From JBPESN01 sp051710625 (lineage in GTDB: Bacteria > Pseudomonadota > Gammaproteobacteria > Enterobacterales > Enterobacteriaceae), in the NCBI RefSeq assembly GCF_051710625.1, contig NZ_JBPESN010000021.1, positions 1 through 34,949 of the forward strand: DNA of 34,949 nucleotides, given 5' to 3'. The notes beneath the pieces are model-generated. The model was not told the DNA's origin and searched no databases. It worked only from the letters and a program-made list of their open reading frames with translations. This document shows positions 25,633-34,582 of this stretch, one piece after another. Each line of letters starts with the position of its first letter. The first letter of the stretch is position 1. Both the position numbers and the translations under genes were made by a program.

Positions 25633-26037
25633 CTATTTGTGCAAGCCGCGCGTCGTGCGCAGCAAGCCGCTGGCCCTTTCCGGATAATCACGCGGCTGCA
25701 TTTCCGCCGGGATTTGGTCGTTGTCCGCTTCCGCTTCGGTGAGGCGATAGCGGAACGGATTATCTTCGCTGCGCTGATCCGGCAGCGAGCTATTGGAACT
25801 CTTGGCCATATGCTGACAGAGCTGACGGTAATCGTCGGCCATGTTGTCCAGCAATTCTGCGCTGCGGGCGGAATGGCTGGTCAACTCTTCGCGATACTCG
25901 TCCAGCTCGGTTTTGCTTTTTTCCAGTTCGTGCTGAAGCGTTTGCTGCTGACGCAGCTTACGATTACCGAAACGCATAGCGACCGCACCGATAATTATGC
26001 CCACTATCAATCCGATCAGCGCATATTCCCAGGTCAT
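25633..26037 (-). CDS. zapG: Cell-division-associated membrane protein ZapG (YhcB, DUF1043)
   Basis: YhcB/ZapG is a 134-residue inner-membrane protein linked to cell division and envelope synthesis. An N-terminal helix (YALIGLIVGIIIGAVAMRFG, residues 5-24) is followed by a long coiled coil (LRQQQTLQHELEKSKTELDE) and a flexible C-terminus. The RBS AGGAG stands just before the ATG. It is divergent from zapE (yhcM), the arrangement also seen in E. coli. It is intact. Confidence 0.93.
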   Translation of the reverse strand: MTWEYALIGLIVGIIIGAVAMRFGNRKLRQQQTLQHELEKSKTELDEYREELTSHSARSAELLDNMADDYRQLCQHMAKSSNSSLPDQRSEDNPFRYRLTEAEADNDQIPAEMQPRDYPERASGLLRTTRGLHK

Positions 26038-26251
26038 AATGACTCCTATTTTTGACTTCGTTGTCCCGTAGGGTGTTTAATACACAATTAGCTTCACTAT
26101 AACCGGTAACGCGCCATCAGTGGAACCGGAGAGTGTGACGACGGGTTACCAGCTGGGGGGCCGGGCTGTTGTGTTCGGCCGCGCCGCTGTTTAGGATGTG
26201 TGGCACCCGTTTTTTTTAACCTTTCATTTTCATTCAGGAAATGTCAGCCAC

Positions 26252-27272
26252 ATGCAAGCCACTTCGCCGTTGTCCCTTTACCAGCAGATGCTGGCGCAAG
26301 AGGTATATCAGTCCGATGACGTCCAGGCCGCCGCCTGCGTCCCATCGGGCCTGCTCGGCCGGCCGGGCAAAAAATGGCTAGGCAAAAGCGAGTGGGCAAC
26401 CGACGAACCGGTCCCGGGTTTATATATGTGGGGCGGGGTGGGCAGAGGCAAGACCTGGCTGATGGATTTATTTTACCGCAGCCTGCCCGGCGAGCGTAAA
26501 CTGCGGATCGCTGGAGATCATTGCCGACGGCTTCAAGGCTGAGATCGACGTACTCTGTTTCGATGAATTCTTCGTGACCGATATTACCGACGCGATGCTG
26601 CTTGGCACGCCGATGCAGGCGCTGTTTGCGCGCGGGGTTACGCTTGTGGCGACCTCGAACATTCCGCCGGATGATCTTTACCGCAACGGTCTGCAGCGCG
26701 CGCGTTTTCTGCCGGCTATCGAATTAATAAAACCCCACTGCGCTGTCATGAATGTGGATGCCGGCATTGATTAGCGCCTGCGTACCCTGACGCAGGCCAA
26801 TTTGTGGCTCACCCCCCGCGGCAACGAGACCGACCGGGCGATGGCGCAGATGTTTTGCGCTCTGGCGGGGAAACATCTCGCCCTGGACGGCGATGCGCCG
26901 GCGCTGGAAATCAATCATCGCCCGCTGCCGACTTTAGGCGTGATTGATGGCGTGGTGGCGTTGGATTTCGCCGAGTTATGCGGCGGTGCGCGCAGCCAAA
27001 ACGACTATATCGTTCTCTCAGAACGCTTCCACAGCGTTCTGCTGCATAATGTGCAGCCGATGGGCGGCGATCAGGAGAATACCGCCCGCCGCTTTTTTTG
27101 GCGCTGGTGGATGAGTTTTACGAACGGCACGTCAAGCTAGTGGTCGGCGCCAGCGTGCCGATGTCGGCGTTGTATCAGGGAACAGCTGCTGCGCTTCGAG
27201 TATCAGCGCTACCTGTCGCGTTTGCAGGAAATGCAGAGCGAGGAGTACCTCAGACTGGCGCATCAGCCTTGA
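26252..27272 (+). pseudogene. zapE: zapE (yhcM), cell-division ATPase, multiple lesions
   Basis: ZapE is an AAA+-like ATPase that acts on FtsZ rings under stress. The start MQATSPLSLYQQMLAQ and Walker A GLYMWGGVGRGKTWLMDLFY are intact. After GERKLR about 23 codons are missing near 26504 and the frame shifts, resuming as LEIIADGF, then LCFDEFFVTDITDA (Walker B). A TAG at 26772-26774 replaces the Tyr of AGIDYRLRTL. Two more frameshifts follow, at a T run near 27098 and at about 27180, before FEYQRYLSRLQEMQSEEYL and the TGA at 27270. Non-functional; zapE is dispensable in E. coli under normal growth. Confidence 0.93.
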
Positions 27273-27287
27273 TGATGTAAAAAAGGG

Positions 27288-27316
27288 TCGATCTTTGCGG
27301 ACGACTTCTCTATAAT
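27288..27316 (+). promoter_or_regulatory. Likely sigma-70 promoter of rplM-rpsI
   Basis: A perfect -10 TATAAT (27311-27316) has a weak -35 candidate, TCGATC (27288-27293), 17 bp upstream. It leaves a leader of about 160 nt before rplM. In E. coli L13 represses its own operon through the rplM leader; the long leader here is consistent with that, but I did not verify the structure. Confidence 0.6.
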
Positions 27317-27485
27317 CTTGCGACCCCACGTTACATTGAGGTTTTTTCCCAAAACTTCAATTGTGCCAGCAACGGCTACTCGAAGGGGTAAGTTTGCTGG
27401 ACTGAAAGCTGTGTGAGCCTCATAACTGTTCATTAAAGAGTTTGGGTTTTCACCAATGTGTAACTTAAATTGGGTAAGCTCTTAC

Positions 27486-27914
27486 ATGAAAACTTTTACA
27501 GCAAAAGCAGAAACGGTCAAACGTAACTGGTATGTTGTCGACGCCGAAGGGAAAACCCTTGGCCGTCTTGCTACCGAATTGGCTCGCCGTCTGCGTGGCA
27601 AGCATAAAGCGGAATATACGCCGCATGTGGATACTGGTGATTATCTTATCGTTCTGAACGCTGACAAAGTGGCCGTTAGCGGCAACAAGTGTAACGACAA
27701 GATCTACTATCACTACACCGGCCACGTCGGTGGTATCAAACAAGCGACCTTTGAAGAGATGATTGCCCGCCGCCCTGAGCGTGTGATTGAAATCGCGGTT
27801 AAAGGCATGCTGCCAAAAGGCCCGCTGGGTCGTGTTATGTTCCGTAAACTGAAAGTTTACGCCGGTACCGAGCACAACCACGCGGCACAACAACCGCAAG
27901 TTCTGGACATTTAA
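27486..27914 (+). CDS. rplM: 50S ribosomal protein L13
   Basis: L13 is an early-assembly protein of the large subunit. From MKTFTAKAETVKRNWYVVDA it is 142 residues, the E. coli length; an in-frame ATG at 27456 would add ten residues not found in homologues. Family stretches are GRLATELARRLRGKHKAEYT and KGMLPKGPLGRVMFRKLKVY. rpsI follows after 15 bp in the conserved L13-S9 operon. It is intact. Confidence 0.97.
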   Translation: MKTFTAKAETVKRNWYVVDAEGKTLGRLATELARRLRGKHKAEYTPHVDTGDYLIVLNADKVAVSGNKCNDKIYYHYTGHVGGIKQATFEEMIARRPERVIEIAVKGMLPKGPLGRVMFRKLKVYAGTEHNHAAQQPQVLDI

Positions 27915-27929
27915 TTGGGATTATAGGCA

Positions 27930-28322
27930 ATGCCTGAAGGTCAATATTACGGCACTGGTCGCCGTAAAAGCTCTTCCGCTCGCGTCTTCGTTAAGGCGGG
28001 CAGCGGCAGCATGGTTATTAACCAGCGTAGTCTGGATCAGTACTTCGGTCGTGAAACCGCCCGCATGGTGGTTCGTCAGCCGCTGGAGCTGGTCGACATG
28101 CTGGGCAAAGTGGACCTGTACATCACCGTCAAGGGTGGCGGCATCTCCGGTCAGGCAGGCGCCATTCGCCACGGTATTACCCGTGCGCTGATGGAATATG
28201 ACAAAACGCTGCGCGCGGATCTGCGCAAAGGCGGTTTCGTTACCCGTGACGCCCGTCAGGTTGAACGTAAGAAAGTCGGTCTGCGTAAAGCACGCAGTCG
28301 TCCGCAGTTCTCCAAACGTTAA
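27930..28322 (+). CDS. rpsI: 30S ribosomal protein S9
   Basis: S9 is 130 residues; its C-terminal tail reaches the P-site tRNA in the small subunit. The start PEGQYYGTGRRKSSSARVF and the basic tail KARSRPQFSKR match the family exactly. It is the second gene of the rplM operon and is followed by a strong terminator. It is intact. Confidence 0.97.
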   Translation: MPEGQYYGTGRRKSSSARVFVKAGSGSMVINQRSLDQYFGRETARMVVRQPLELVDMLGKVDLYITVKGGGISGQAGAIRHGITRALMEYDKTLRADLRKGGFVTRDARQVERKKVGLRKARSRPQFSKR

Positions 28323-28345
28323 TTCCCGCAGTTTTCACTGCAGCG

Positions 28346-28374
28346 AAAAGCCCGGACCCGTCCGGGCTTTTTTT
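28346..28374 (+). terminator. Rho-independent terminator of rplM-rpsI
   Basis: GCCCGGA (28350-28356) and TCCGGGC (28361-28367) form a 7-bp GC stem with a CCCG loop, extended by AAAA pairing with the following T7 (28368-28374). It is a textbook intrinsic terminator 27 bp after the rpsI stop. Confidence 0.92.
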
Positions 28375-28647
28375 ATTTATCGCGTCCTGACCCCGTCTGC
28401 AATATCAACCGCAACCAGTTATTCACGCTGATTTGCCATATCGTGCCCCACAAAGCAGGCAAAATCTGATAAACTAGCCAACGCTGATATGCCTGTTTAC
28501 TTGGCTGGCGTTTTGTTTACCGGCTGCAAGCTTTCCGGCTCCGGTTGCAGCGGGCAAAGTGGCTACGGGTCAACGGCAGACAAATCAGGAAAATAACCCT
28601 GGGTTAGGGTCATTCGCGGTATTTTCTCAATAAACTTGGAGGTTTTC

Positions 28648-29289
28648 ATGGCTGTCGCTGCCAACAAACGTTCGGTGATGACGCTGTTTTCCGGCACGAC
28701 TGACATTTTCAGCCATCAAGTGCGTATCGTGCTGGCGGAAAAAGGGGTGAGTGTCGAAATTGAGCAGGTTGAGATGGATAATCTGCCGCAGGACCTGATT
28801 GACCTTAATCCTTACCGCACTGTGCCGACGCTGGTCGATCGCGAACTGACGCTTTACGAATCCCGCATTATCATGGAATACATTGATGAACGGTTCCCGC
28901 ATCCGCCGCTGATGCCGGTCTATCCGGTAGCGCGCGGCACCAGCCGCCTGATGATGCACCGCATCGAGAACGATTGGTATACGCTGATGCGCAAAATCGA
29001 GCAAAGCAGCGGCAGCGAAGTGGACAACGCTTGTCGGCAACTCCGTGAGGAACTGCTGGCCGTGGCGCCGGTATTTAATGAAGCGCCTTTCTTCATGAGC
29101 GAGGAGTTCAGCCTGGTGGATTGCTACCTGGCGCCGCTGCTGTGGCGTTTACCGCAGCTGGGTATTGAACTGGCCGGCGTGGGCGCCAAGGAGCTGAAAG
29201 GGTATATGACGCGCGTATTTGGACGCGATGCCTTCCTGGCCTCGCTGACCGAAGCCGAGCGCGAAATGCGCCTGCAGACGCGGGAGTAA
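28648..29289 (+). CDS. sspA: Stringent starvation protein A
   Basis: SspA is a glutathione S-transferase-fold protein that binds RNA polymerase and acts in stationary phase and acid tolerance, lowering H-NS. It is 213 residues. The N-terminal thioredoxin-like domain has LFSGTTDIFSHQVRIVLAEK, and the GST C-terminal domain has FSLVDCYLAPLLWRLPQLGI. The strong RBS GGAGG (28638-28642) fixes the ATG at 28648. The 273 bp between the rpsI terminator and this start hold no other gene and should contain the promoter. sspB follows after 4 bp. Confidence 0.96.
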   Translation: MAVAANKRSVMTLFSGTTDIFSHQVRIVLAEKGVSVEIEQVEMDNLPQDLIDLNPYRTVPTLVDRELTLYESRIIMEYIDERFPHPPLMPVYPVARGTSRLMMHRIENDWYTLMRKIEQSSGSEVDNACRQLREELLAVAPVFNEAPFFMSEEFSLVDCYLAPLLWRLPQLGIELAGVGAKELKGYMTRVFGRDAFLASLTEAEREMRLQTRE

Positions 29290-29293
29290 TGGG

Positions 29294-29794
29294 ATGGAGG
29301 TGACTCAGCTTTCGCCGCGCCGGCCATACCTGCTGCGGGCTTTTTATGAATGGTTGCTTGATAATCAGCTAACGCCGCATCTGGTGGCGGATGTCACCGT
29401 GGATGGCGTGATGATGCCGATGGAATTTGCCCGCGACGGGCAAATCGTGCTGAATATCGCACCGCGCGCCGTGACGAATCTGACGCTGGGCAACGACGAC
29501 GTGCAGTTCAATGCCCGCTTTGGCGGCGGCGTGCCGCGGCAAGTAGTAGTGCCGATGGCGGCCGTACTGGCAGTCTATGCCCGTGAAAACGGTGCCGGTA
29601 CCATGTTCGAGCCTGAGGTGGCCTACGAGCAGCTGACGCGGGCGGACGATGACAGTGCTGAAGAGCCGGCAACGGAGACCGTCATGTCGGTGATCGATGG
29701 CGCCCGGCCGGATAATGCGCAGGCTGGCGATCCCGAGGACGAGCCGCCACCGCCGCGCAGCGGTGGCCGGCCATCATTACGCGTGGTGAAGTAA
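29294..29794 (+). CDS. sspB: ClpXP adapter / stringent starvation protein B
   Basis: SspB delivers ssrA-tagged proteins to ClpXP. It is 166 residues. The folded domain starts SPRRPYLLRAFYEWLLDNQL and includes IVLNIAPRAVTNL, part of the tag-binding groove. A flexible acidic linker follows, and the C-terminal ClpX-docking motif is RPSLRVVK. It is the second gene of the sspAB operon, 4 bp after sspA. It is intact. Confidence 0.96.
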   Translation: MEVTQLSPRRPYLLRAFYEWLLDNQLTPHLVADVTVDGVMMPMEFARDGQIVLNIAPRAVTNLTLGNDDVQFNARFGGGVPRQVVVPMAAVLAVYARENGAGTMFEPEVAYEQLTRADDDSAEEPATETVMSVIDGARPDNAQAGDPEDEPPPPRSGGRPSLRVVK

Positions 29795-29863
29795 GCACCC
29801 GCGGCGGCCGGGTGCGTGGTCCGCCGCAGACGAAACGCTGCCCGAGCCATACCCTATACATGC

Positions 29864-29899
29864 AAAAGTCGCACCCGGCATCGCCGGGGCGGCTTTTTT
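29864..29899 (+). terminator. Terminator after sspB
   Basis: AAAAG at 29864 and the GC-rich arm CCCGGC (29874-29879) pair with GCCGGG (29883-29888) and CTTTT, with T6 at the end (29894-29899). It lies about 70 bp after the sspB stop. A further hairpin, GCACCCG/CGGGTGC (29795-29815), begins right after the sspB stop codon without a T tract. Confidence 0.75.
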
Positions 29900-29924
29900 C
29901 TCGACTCAACGCAGAGGAAGGCGT

Positions 29925-31325
29925 TTACACTTCCAGATAATGCATAATGCCTTCAGCCGCTTTTCGCCCTTTAGCAATGGCGGTGAGCACCAGATCGGAG
30001 CCGCGTACCGCGGCTCCGCCGGCGAAGATTTTTGGATTGCTGGTCTGGAAGGGGGCCGCGCCGTTTTCCGGCGTCATGATCCGGCCCTGACTGTCCAGCT
30101 CATCGCGGGCGGGCGGAGGCCGAAGGCAACGACCACCGCATCGGCATCAACGATATGCTCGGAGCCTGCGACGATTTCGGCGCGGCGACGGCCATGGGCA
30201 TCCGGAGCGCCCATGGCGGTACGCACTATCTTCACACCGCAAACCCGGCCATCGGCACCCACTTCGATGCTCACCGGCTGTAGATTGAACATGAATTCCA
30301 CCCTTTCCTCGCGCGAGTTCTTCACTTCCCGGCGCGAGCTCGGCATGTTTTCCTCATCGCAGCGATAGGCGATGATAACCCGGCTGGCGCCGTGGCGAAT
30401 CGAGGTGCGGCCGGAGTCCATCAGGGTATCGCCGCCGCCCAGCACCCGCCACGCGCTTGCCGCTCATGTTCACGTAGGGCGCGTCGTCGGGATTACCAAA
30501 GCCCATCAGCTCGCGGGTATTGGCGACCAGAAACGGCAAGGCGTCGTATGCGCCGGGAGCATTCTCGTTATCCAGCCTGCCGCGCATGGATTGATAAGTG
30601 CCGCCGCCCAGGAAGACCGCATCGTATTCCCCCAGCAAATCGCTGAGCTGCACATCTTTACTGATTTTGGTATTCAGACGGAACTCGATGCCCATATCGC
30701 TGAAGATCTCGCGGCGCTTTATCATCACCTCTTTCTCAAGCTTAAAGGCGGGGATACCGAAAGTCAGCAGACCGCTGATTTCCGGATGACGGTCAAAGAT
30801 AACCGCCTGCACGCCGTTGCGCGCCAGAACATCAGCACAGGCCAGTCCCGTGGGACCGGGATTGGCACCGACAATCGCCACCCGCTTGCCGGTGGGAACG
30901 ACGTTGGCGATGCTCGGTTTCCAGCCTATCTCGATGGCTTTATCGTTAGTATAACGCTCGATATTACCGATGGTGACGGCGCCGAATTCATCGTTCAGTG
31001 TGCAGGAGCCCTCGCACAGGCGGGCCTGCGGGCAAACCCGGCCGCACACTTCCGGCAGACTGTTGGTCTGTTGGGATAGTTCGGCTGCTTCGATAATCCG
31101 TCGCTCGTTGGCAAGCTTAAGCCAATTAAGAATGTAGTTATGTACCGGATATTTCCATTCACAGTAAGGGTTGCCGCAGGAGAGACAGCGGTCCGCCTGC
31201 GCTTTGGACTACGAGTCGGAGAACGGCTCGTAGATTTTCACAAATTCAATTTTACGCACCTTCAGCGGCTTTTTCGGCGGATCCACACGCTGGAGGTCAA
31301 TAAATTGATAGACATTTTGACTCAT
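29925..31325 (-). pseudogene. gltD: gltD, glutamate synthase small subunit, several lesions
   Basis: GltD is the FAD/NADPH subunit of glutamate synthase. The start MSQNVYQFIDLQRVDPPKKP (31325) is intact, but codon 39 is TAG (31209-31211) where Gln is expected after PFSDS. Further on, one Fe-S ligand Cys is changed (CEWKYPV for CEWKCPV), the FAD loop is altered (IVGANPGPTGLAC for a GAGPAGLAC-type motif), and a one-base insertion near 30460 shifts the frame at GKRV, so the NADPH loop GGGDTLMDS is in another frame. A small deletion follows FGLRPPAM near 30100. The end, KAAEGIMHYLEV, stops at 29925. It is 10 bp after gltB. Non-functional. Confidence 0.94.
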
Positions 31326-31335
31326 CATTAACCTC

Positions 31336-34300
31336 TTACTGCGCTTGCACGCGCAATTCTGCCGCGGAGCCGCTGCGGTGGCCAACAACGCTTTCACATC
31401 GCTCGGTTTTGATTTCGTCAGCGCGAAGCGACCCGCCCAGGCTGGCTGATCGGCCAGCAGCTCCTCGCCGCGGTGCGAGCCGGTCAAATAAACGTGCTCG
31501 GTAATCAGCCCGCGCAGATGCTCTTCGTGAATGGCCAAATCCGCCACGGCTAGCACTTCCACCAGCTCCGGATTCACACGTTTGCTGAAATCGCCATGCT
31601 CATCAAGCACATAAGCAAAAACGTTGGTCATGCACGCACCGAAGTTGACGCCGGTACGGGCCTAGCACGCACACAATGCCGCCGGTCATGTATTCGCAGC
31701 CGTTGTCGCCCACGCCTTCCACCACCGTGATAGCGCCGGAGTTACGCACCGTGAAACGCTCACCGGCCCAGCTCCGCCATGATTTCGCAGGTTTCCTGCG
31801 CGATAAAGTGGAAATGATTCGTCACGCGTTCCGGCAGCCCGTGGTAATGATCGCGGCGCCGCTTTTCGTCCTGGGTCGCAACAACCCCGGTGGCGCAGTT
31901 ATTGAGGTGGCAAATGCGCAGATATTTGCAGCCCAGCGCCACCATCGGTCCGGTGCCGAAACCGAAGCTTTCAGCACCGAGGATGGCCGCCTTGATGATG
32001 TCCTGTCCGGTTTTGAGGCCGCCGTCCACCTGCAGGCGAATTTTATGGCGTAGTCCGTTAGCCACCAGCGCTTGCTGCGTCTCCACCAGACCCAATTCCC
32101 AGGGCGAGCCGGCGTATTTTACCGAGGAGAGCGGGCTGGCGCCGGTACCGCCGTCGTAGCCGGCGATGGTAATTAAATCCGCGTAGGCTTTGGCCACGCC
32201 TGTGGCGATGGTGCCGACACCGGGTTTGGACACCAGCTTGACCGAAATCAGCGCCTTGGCATTGACCTGTTTGAGGTCGAATATCAGTTGCGCCAGATCT
32301 TCTATCGAGTAGATATTGTAATGCGGCGGCGGAGAAATCAGCGTGACGCCGGGCACCGAATAACGCAGGCGCGCGATGTAGGGGGTGACTTTATCCCCCG
32401 GTAGCTGGCCGCCTTCGCCGGGCTTGGCGCCCTGCGCCGCCTTGATCTGAATGACGTCGGCATTGACCAGATAAGCTGGCGTCACGCCGAAGCGGCCGGA
32501 CGCCAGCTGTTTGATCCGCGACACTTTATCGGTACGGTAACGGGCAGGATCTTCACCGCCCTCGCCGGAGTTGGAGAAGCCGCCCAGCCCGTTCATCGCC
32601 TGGGCCAGCGACTCATGGGCCTCCGGGCTGAGTGCGCCGATGGACATGGCGGTGGTATCGAATCGCTTATACAGATGCTCCGCCGGCTCTACCTGATCCA
32701 CCGCCACCGCCTGGCCATTGGGTTTTAATTGCAGCAGATCCCGCAGCGTCGCGACCGGGCGCTGATTGACCAGATCGGCATACTGTTGATAGTCCCGCCT
32801 CCCGCCGCTGCGCACCGCCTGTTGCAGAGTGCTCACGACATCGGGATTATAGGCGTGGTATTCGCCGTCGTGGACATATTTAAGCAGCCCGCCCTGATCG
32901 AGCACTTTGCGCTTCAGCCAGGCCCGTTTTGACAGGTTCAGTAAATCAAGCTCGAAATCGCTAAAGCTGGCGCCGCCGATGCGGCTGACCACGCCCTGGA
33001 AGCACAGATCGGTCAGATCGCGATGCAGGCCGACCGCCTCGAACAGCTTCGAGCAACGGTATGAGGCGACGGTTGAAATGCCCATTTTGGACATGATCTT
33101 GTACAGCCCCTTATTGATGCCGTTGCGAAAGTTCAGCATCACCGTGCGGTAATCTTTATTGATGGTGCCATTATATCTACCATGCCGGCCAGGCTTTCAT
33201 AAGCCAGGAACGGATAAATCGCGGTGGCGCCAAAGCCCAGCAGCACCACAAAGTGATGCGGATCGCGGGCGCTGGCGGTTTCCACGATCAGGTTGGTATC
33301 GCAGCGCAGGTTTTTTTCCACCAGGGGGTATGGATGGCGCCCACCGCCATCGGCGCCGGTACCGGTATGCGGCCCGGCGCGATAGCCCGGTCGGTCAGCA
33401 CCAGCAGCACCGTGCCCTGGCGCACCATTTCTTCGGCGCGGTCGCACAAGCTCAGCAAGGTGTCATGCAGACTCGCCAGCGCCGGCTCAAAGGTGATATC
33501 CAGTTTATTGGCGCGGTAATGATCGCTGGCCTGGGTGGTGAGCTGGGTGAGATCGGAATACAGTAATATCGGCGATTTGAACGCCAGCCGGTACGCATGG
33601 CCTTCCGCTTCGCTAAAGACATTCATTTCGCGACCGATACAGGTGGCCAACGACATCACGTGGGCCTCGCGCAGCGAGTCGATAGGCGGGTTGGTCACCT
33701 GGGCGCACTGCTGGCGGAAATAGTCATAAATAACCCGCGGCCCCGGCTGGAGAGCGCGGCAAACGGTGTATCGTCCCCCATGGAGCCGGTAGCTTCCTGA
33801 CCGTTTTCCCCCAGCACGCGGACGCTAACGTCAAGTTCTTTAAAGGTATAGCCAAACTGTTTTTGGTAGCTGCCAAGCAGATCATTATCCAGCGCGCGGA
33901 ACCCGACCTGGTCGTCCGGCAGATCCTCGAACGGCGTCAGGTGGCGCACATTGCGCTCCATCCACTCTTTGTACGGGTGGCGGCTTTTCAGATCGTTATC
34001 GGTTTCCGCCGAATGCAGAATGCGCCCGCTGGTGGTGTCTATCACCATCAATTCCCCGGACCCGCCGCGGCCTTTTTCCACTACTTCGTCCGGCTGGTAA
34101 TCCCATATGCCAATCTCGGAGGCGCATGTGATAAGCTTATCCGTCGTAATGACGGAGCGTGCCGGACGCAGGCTGTTGCGATCAAGGTTACAGGCGGCGA
34201 AGCGGCCGTCGGACATCAGCAGGCCTGCCGGACCGTCCCAAGGCTCCATATGCATCGAGTTAAAATCGAAGATAGCGCGCAGCTCCGCATCCATGTTGGG

Positions 34301-34582
34301 GTTGTTCTGCCAGGCGGGCGGCACCAGCAGGCGCATGGCGCGGATGAGATCCATCCCGCCGCTTAAAAACAGTTCCAGCATATTATTCAGCGAACTGGAA
34401 TCCGCGCCGGTTTCATTGATAAACGGCGCGGATTCCTGCAAATCGGGGCTCAACGGCGTTTTCAGTTTGTAGGCGCGCGCCCCCATTGCCGGTTACCGGT
34501 AATAGTATTGATTTCGCCGTTATGGGCCAGATAGCGGAACGGCTAGGCCAGCAGCCACCGCGGGACAGTATTGGTCGAAAAG
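31336..34582 (-). pseudogene. gltB: gltB, glutamate synthase large subunit, 5' end removed by IS, internal deletion
   Basis: GltB makes glutamate from glutamine and 2-oxoglutarate. IS copy 3 cuts the gene at 34583, removing the start and the N-terminal Cys of the glutaminase domain. Remaining parts are LAHNGEINTITGNRQW (with TAG at 34543-34545 for Gln before PFRYL), a 263-codon frame (33695-34486), short shifted pieces around 33139-33698, and a 460-codon frame (31760-33142) covering the FMN/synthase domain with the Fe-S motif CKYLRICHLNNCATGV. After CEIMAELG about 190 codons are missing, joining to GERFTVRNSGAI in another frame. A +1 shift near 31662 and a -1 shift near 31382 follow, before the TAA at 31336. 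Confidence 0.94.

Noticed and set aside
27456..27485. An upstream in-frame ATG for rplM
   Set aside because: L13 proteins start at MKTF; the ten extra residues have no counterpart, so they are leader sequence.
580..34580. Triplet AAG flanking both IS copy 1 (493-495) and copy 3 (34580-34582), as if a shared target duplication
   Set aside because: The flanks lie in different genes (bamA and gltB), and a three-base match has a 1 in 64 chance; it does not show a single insertion event.
6909..34582. A composite transposon formed by IS copies 2 and 3
   Set aside because: The intervening 26 kb is core chromosomal sequence in normal enterobacterial gene order, there is no cargo, and copy 2 lacks a working transposase.
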